Part shown: piece by piece, positions 12,362-14,061 of the stretch | Numbering within the stretch: position 1 is the first letter of the stretch | How the letters are laid out: each line of letters starts with the position of its first letter | Assembly: GCA_900550315.1 (NCBI GenBank) | Contig: URRK01000020.1 | Coordinates: 1-14,061, forward strand | Direction: 5' to 3' | Source of the DNA: an uncultured Oscillospiraceae bacterium | GTDB lineage: Bacteria; Bacillota; Clostridia; Oscillospirales; Acutalibacteraceae | DNA: 14,061 bases | Notes under the pieces: model-generated | Databases searched by the model: none | What the model saw: only the letters and a program-made list of their open reading frames with translations | Told to the model about the DNA's origin: nothing | Program-made: the position numbers and the translations under genes

Positions 12362-13192
12362 ATGCACGCCGAAAAACAAAACAAAGCGTTAAAAACGGTT
12401 ATTGTAATTTTAGCTATTTTGCTGGGCGTTAGCCTGGCGGCCCTTGGCGCGTTGTTGGTATACCGGCACACGCAATCTGCCCGGCCGGCTGCAGTGGTAA
12501 GCAACAATTACATTTCGCCCGAGGGCGGGCAGGCTAATAGTTCCTCTTTACCCTTGACGGGAGGGGCGCAAAACGGCGGTAATGCTTCCGGCAGAAATAT
12601 TCAAAGCGGCAGTACCCAGGGCGGCAATGTTCAAAGCGGCAGCTCGTTTGCGGCAACCGGCAACGCTGTTGAGCTGGCCTTAAACCAAAGCAATGGCCGG
12701 GCGGCGGTGCCGTTTGTAGCGCAAAACCTTTTCCCGGGCGATGAAATTGCCAAAGCCTATACGGTAACGGTTTCGCACCAAAAAAAGGTAACGGTACATT
12801 TTGGGGTAACCGTAAAAAAAGGCGGCGAAAAGCTGGCCGAGGCCTTGTGCTTAAAGGTAGAACTGGCAAACACCGGCAAGGTTTTGTACAACGGCCCCTT
12901 TGCCGGTGCCCCGGCGCAGTGCAGCACCGAGCTTGCACCGGCAGCCCAAAACACCGCCGAACCGCTGCAGTATTGCCTTACCGTTTACCTGCCAACCGCA
13001 ACCGGCAACGCGTACCAAAGCTTAAATTTAACGGCCGATTTTAATTGGTGGGTAGAAAACCCGGGCGACCTTGGCCCAGCCCCGAAAACCGGGGATCTTA
13101 CGCTGCTTTTGCCGTGGCTGCTCATAGCGGCTGTAAGCGGCGCGACCCTTGTGCTGCTTGCGGCGCGCCGTAAAAAAGGAGGGCAAAAATGA
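12362..13192 (+). CDS. Camelysin/TasA-like surface protein with C-terminal sorting-like signal
   Basis: This 276-residue exported protein has an N-terminal membrane segment (about 11-34). A Gly/Ser/Asn-rich linker follows with a short repeat (IQSGSTQGGNVQSGSS, 80-95). A beta-rich domain (about 100-232: LFPGDEIAKAYTVTVSH and LNLTADFNWWV) is typical of proteins found with SipW-type peptidases in Clostridia. The C-terminus has PKTGD (241-245), a hydrophobic helix and RRKK, which looks like a sortase sorting signal although Ala replaces the usual Leu. LPLTG also occurs at 63-67, an odd place for such a motif. AAGGAGGGGG sets the ATG. It is the first gene after the c-di-GMP riboswitch and overlaps the next gene by ATGA, implying translational coupling. 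It is probably a matrix, pilus-like or wall component. Confidence 0.75.
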   Translation: MHAEKQNKALKTVIVILAILLGVSLAALGALLVYRHTQSARPAAVVSNNYISPEGGQANSSSLPLTGGAQNGGNASGRNIQSGSTQGGNVQSGSSFAATGNAVELALNQSNGRAAVPFVAQNLFPGDEIAKAYTVTVSHQKKVTVHFGVTVKKGGEKLAEALCLKVELANTGKVLYNGPFAGAPAQCSTELAPAAQNTAEPLQYCLTVYLPTATGNAYQSLNLTADFNWWVENPGDLGPAPKTGDLTLLLPWLLIAAVSGATLVLLAARRKKGGQK

Positions 13193-13731
13193 GGCAGAGC
13201 AAAACCCAAAAACGCCTAACCGGCGGCATTGTAACCGTAGTTGCCTTGGCGGTTTGCCTGGTTATTACAACCTTTGCGTTGGTTTACACTTCGGTTTCGG
13301 TGCAAAACAATTTGTTTGGCACCGGCAATGTAAGCATTAATTTAAACAACGGTAAGCCCGTTATTTCCGAGAACGAATTTTTGTTTGAACCTGGTATGAC
13401 GGTGCAAAAAAACTTTTTTGTAGAAAACACCAGCAGCGGCGATGTTTATTATAAGCTGTATTTTGAAAATGTAAGCGGTGGCCTTTCAACCGTTTTGCGG
13501 GTAACGCTGCAAAGCGGCCAAACGGTTCTTTACAGCGGCACCGCAGCCGAGCTAAGCCAAGAAAACGCCGCCGTAGCCAACGATGTTTTAAAAATTGGCC
13601 AGCGCAGGCAGCTAACCGTTACCTTTTATTTTCCACCCGAAAACGGAAACAGTGCTGCCGGGCAAAACTTGCTGTTTAACCTTTGCGCAAAGGCAGTGCA
13701 AACAAAAAACAATTCGCAAAAAATGTTTTAA
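13189..13731 (+). CDS. TasA/camelysin-like secreted protein with SipW-dependent-type signal
   Basis: This 180-residue protein starts with basic residues (RQSKTQKR) and a long hydrophobic segment (about 11-34), then TSVSVQNNLFGTGNVSINLNNGKP. That pattern is typical of SipW-cleaved signal peptides and the first beta-strand of TasA/CalY proteins. The rest is beta-rich (FLFEPGMTVQKNFFVENTSSGDVYYKLYFENV) with no catalytic motif. Proteins of this family form or anchor extracellular fibres and biofilm matrix. The start overlaps the previous stop and has GGAGGG upstream. The presence of a probable signal peptidase two genes on supports the call. Confidence 0.75.
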   Translation: MRQSKTQKRLTGGIVTVVALAVCLVITTFALVYTSVSVQNNLFGTGNVSINLNNGKPVISENEFLFEPGMTVQKNFFVENTSSGDVYYKLYFENVSGGLSTVLRVTLQSGQTVLYSGTAAELSQENAAVANDVLKIGQRRQLTVTFYFPPENGNSAAGQNLLFNLCAKAVQTKNNSQKMF

Positions 13732-13754
13732 GGGTAAAAGGGAGCGTGTATGGT

Positions 13755-13970
13755 TTGAGGTTTTTAAAAACAGAACACTGCGTTTGTTGCGGCCGGGAAA
13801 TTCAGTGCTCTCGGGACCTTAACATAGCCAAGCGGGAGCATTACATTGAGGGGTGCGGGCAGCTGTGCCGCGATTGCTATTTTAAGCTGTACATTCGCCC
13901 CGAAAACGCCGAGGCCCCAAAAATATCTAACGAGGGGTTAAAAATTTTGCTGGCGCTTTCCCGCAAGTAA
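13755..13970 (+). CDS. Small cysteine-rich protein of unknown function
   Basis: This protein has 71 residues with cysteines at 9, 11, 12, 18, 34, 38 and 41. Two CxxC pairs (C9/C12 and C38/C41) could bind zinc. I do not recognise the family. TTG 13755 is preferred because GGGAG at 13740-13744 lies 10 nt upstream; GTG 13746 is the alternative but sits too close to that site. The frame is open farther back into the previous gene, where no good start is seen. It is 23 nt downstream of the TasA-like gene in the same operon and 21 nt before the putative signal peptidase. It could be a cytoplasmic regulator or assembly factor. Confidence 0.6.
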   Translation: MRFLKTEHCVCCGREIQCSRDLNIAKREHYIEGCGQLCRDCYFKLYIRPENAEAPKISNEGLKILLALSRK

Positions 13971-13991
13971 TTGATAAGGGAGAATGTTAAA

Positions 13992-14061
13992 TTGAAAGTA
14001 TTAAAAATTCTGCGCACGGTGTTTATGTGGCTGTTTGTCGCTATCGGTCGCATTCCGGATA
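13992..14061 (+). CDS. sipW: Probable SipW-type signal peptidase I (3'-truncated)
   Basis: Only the first 23 codons are in the window: MKVLKILRTVFMWLFVAIG and a few more residues, a short basic start followed by a hydrophobic helix. GGGAG lies 9 nt before TTG 13992. This start resembles the N-terminus of SipW-like signal peptidases, and the two upstream proteins carry SipW-type signals, so the call rests mainly on context. No catalytic Ser is visible because the gene runs off the window. Confidence 0.45.
   Translation, partial: MKVLKILRTVFMWLFVAIGRIPD

Noticed and set aside
1..14061. CRISPR array or rRNA genes
   Set aside because: No regularly spaced direct repeats and no rRNA-like sequence were seen.

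Overview
The window looks like chromosomal DNA of an anaerobic, spore-former-type Firmicute, probably a gut Clostridia/Oscillospirales relative. The reasons are a ClpC with a UVR linker, a SigH-type sigma factor, a DUF6110 protein beside a heavy-metal P-type ATPase, camelysin/TasA-like secreted proteins, strong AGGAGG ribosome-binding sites and consensus sigma-A promoters. No database search was possible, so the taxonomy is an inference.

Layout of the left part. A 5'-truncated clpC (1-1838) ends at stacked hairpins. A small eight-cysteine zinc-ribbon gene (minus, 2105-2386) is preceded by a degenerate tRNA-like sequence. sigH (minus, 2608-3198) and an alpha-phosphohexomutase gene (plus, 3383-5101) are fired by back-to-back near-consensus promoters. 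The phosphohexomutase leader can form a hairpin plus loop pseudoknot. Next come a DUF6110 protein (5223-5486) and a P1B-type metal ATPase (5756-7927) with a structured leader. A cytoplasmic GH3 glycosidase (8005-10215) has a perfect consensus promoter and a strong terminator.

Layout of the right part. A tyrosine recombinase gene (10753-11862) lies between two perfect 27-bp inverted repeats (10506-10532 and 11935-11961). Just inside the left repeat is a strong promoter pointing outward (leftward). In the orientation seen here it runs straight into a terminator (10475-10504). If the segment were inverted, the same promoter would cross the right repeat and read rightward toward a tiny membrane-peptide ORF, a class-I c-di-GMP (GEMM) riboswitch (about 12150-12230), its terminator, and an operon. 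That operon holds two camelysin/TasA-like cell-surface proteins, a small cysteine-rich protein and a probable SipW-type signal peptidase cut off by the window edge.

How the pieces may work together. The right third reads as a self-contained phase-variable switch carrying its own recombinase, placed upstream of a second-messenger riboswitch that gates a surface or biofilm-matrix secretion operon. In this reading the DNA inversion decides whether the operon can be transcribed, and c-di-GMP then tunes that transcription. The repeats, promoter, terminators and riboswitch consensus are visible in the sequence. The inversion itself and the combined logic are inference.
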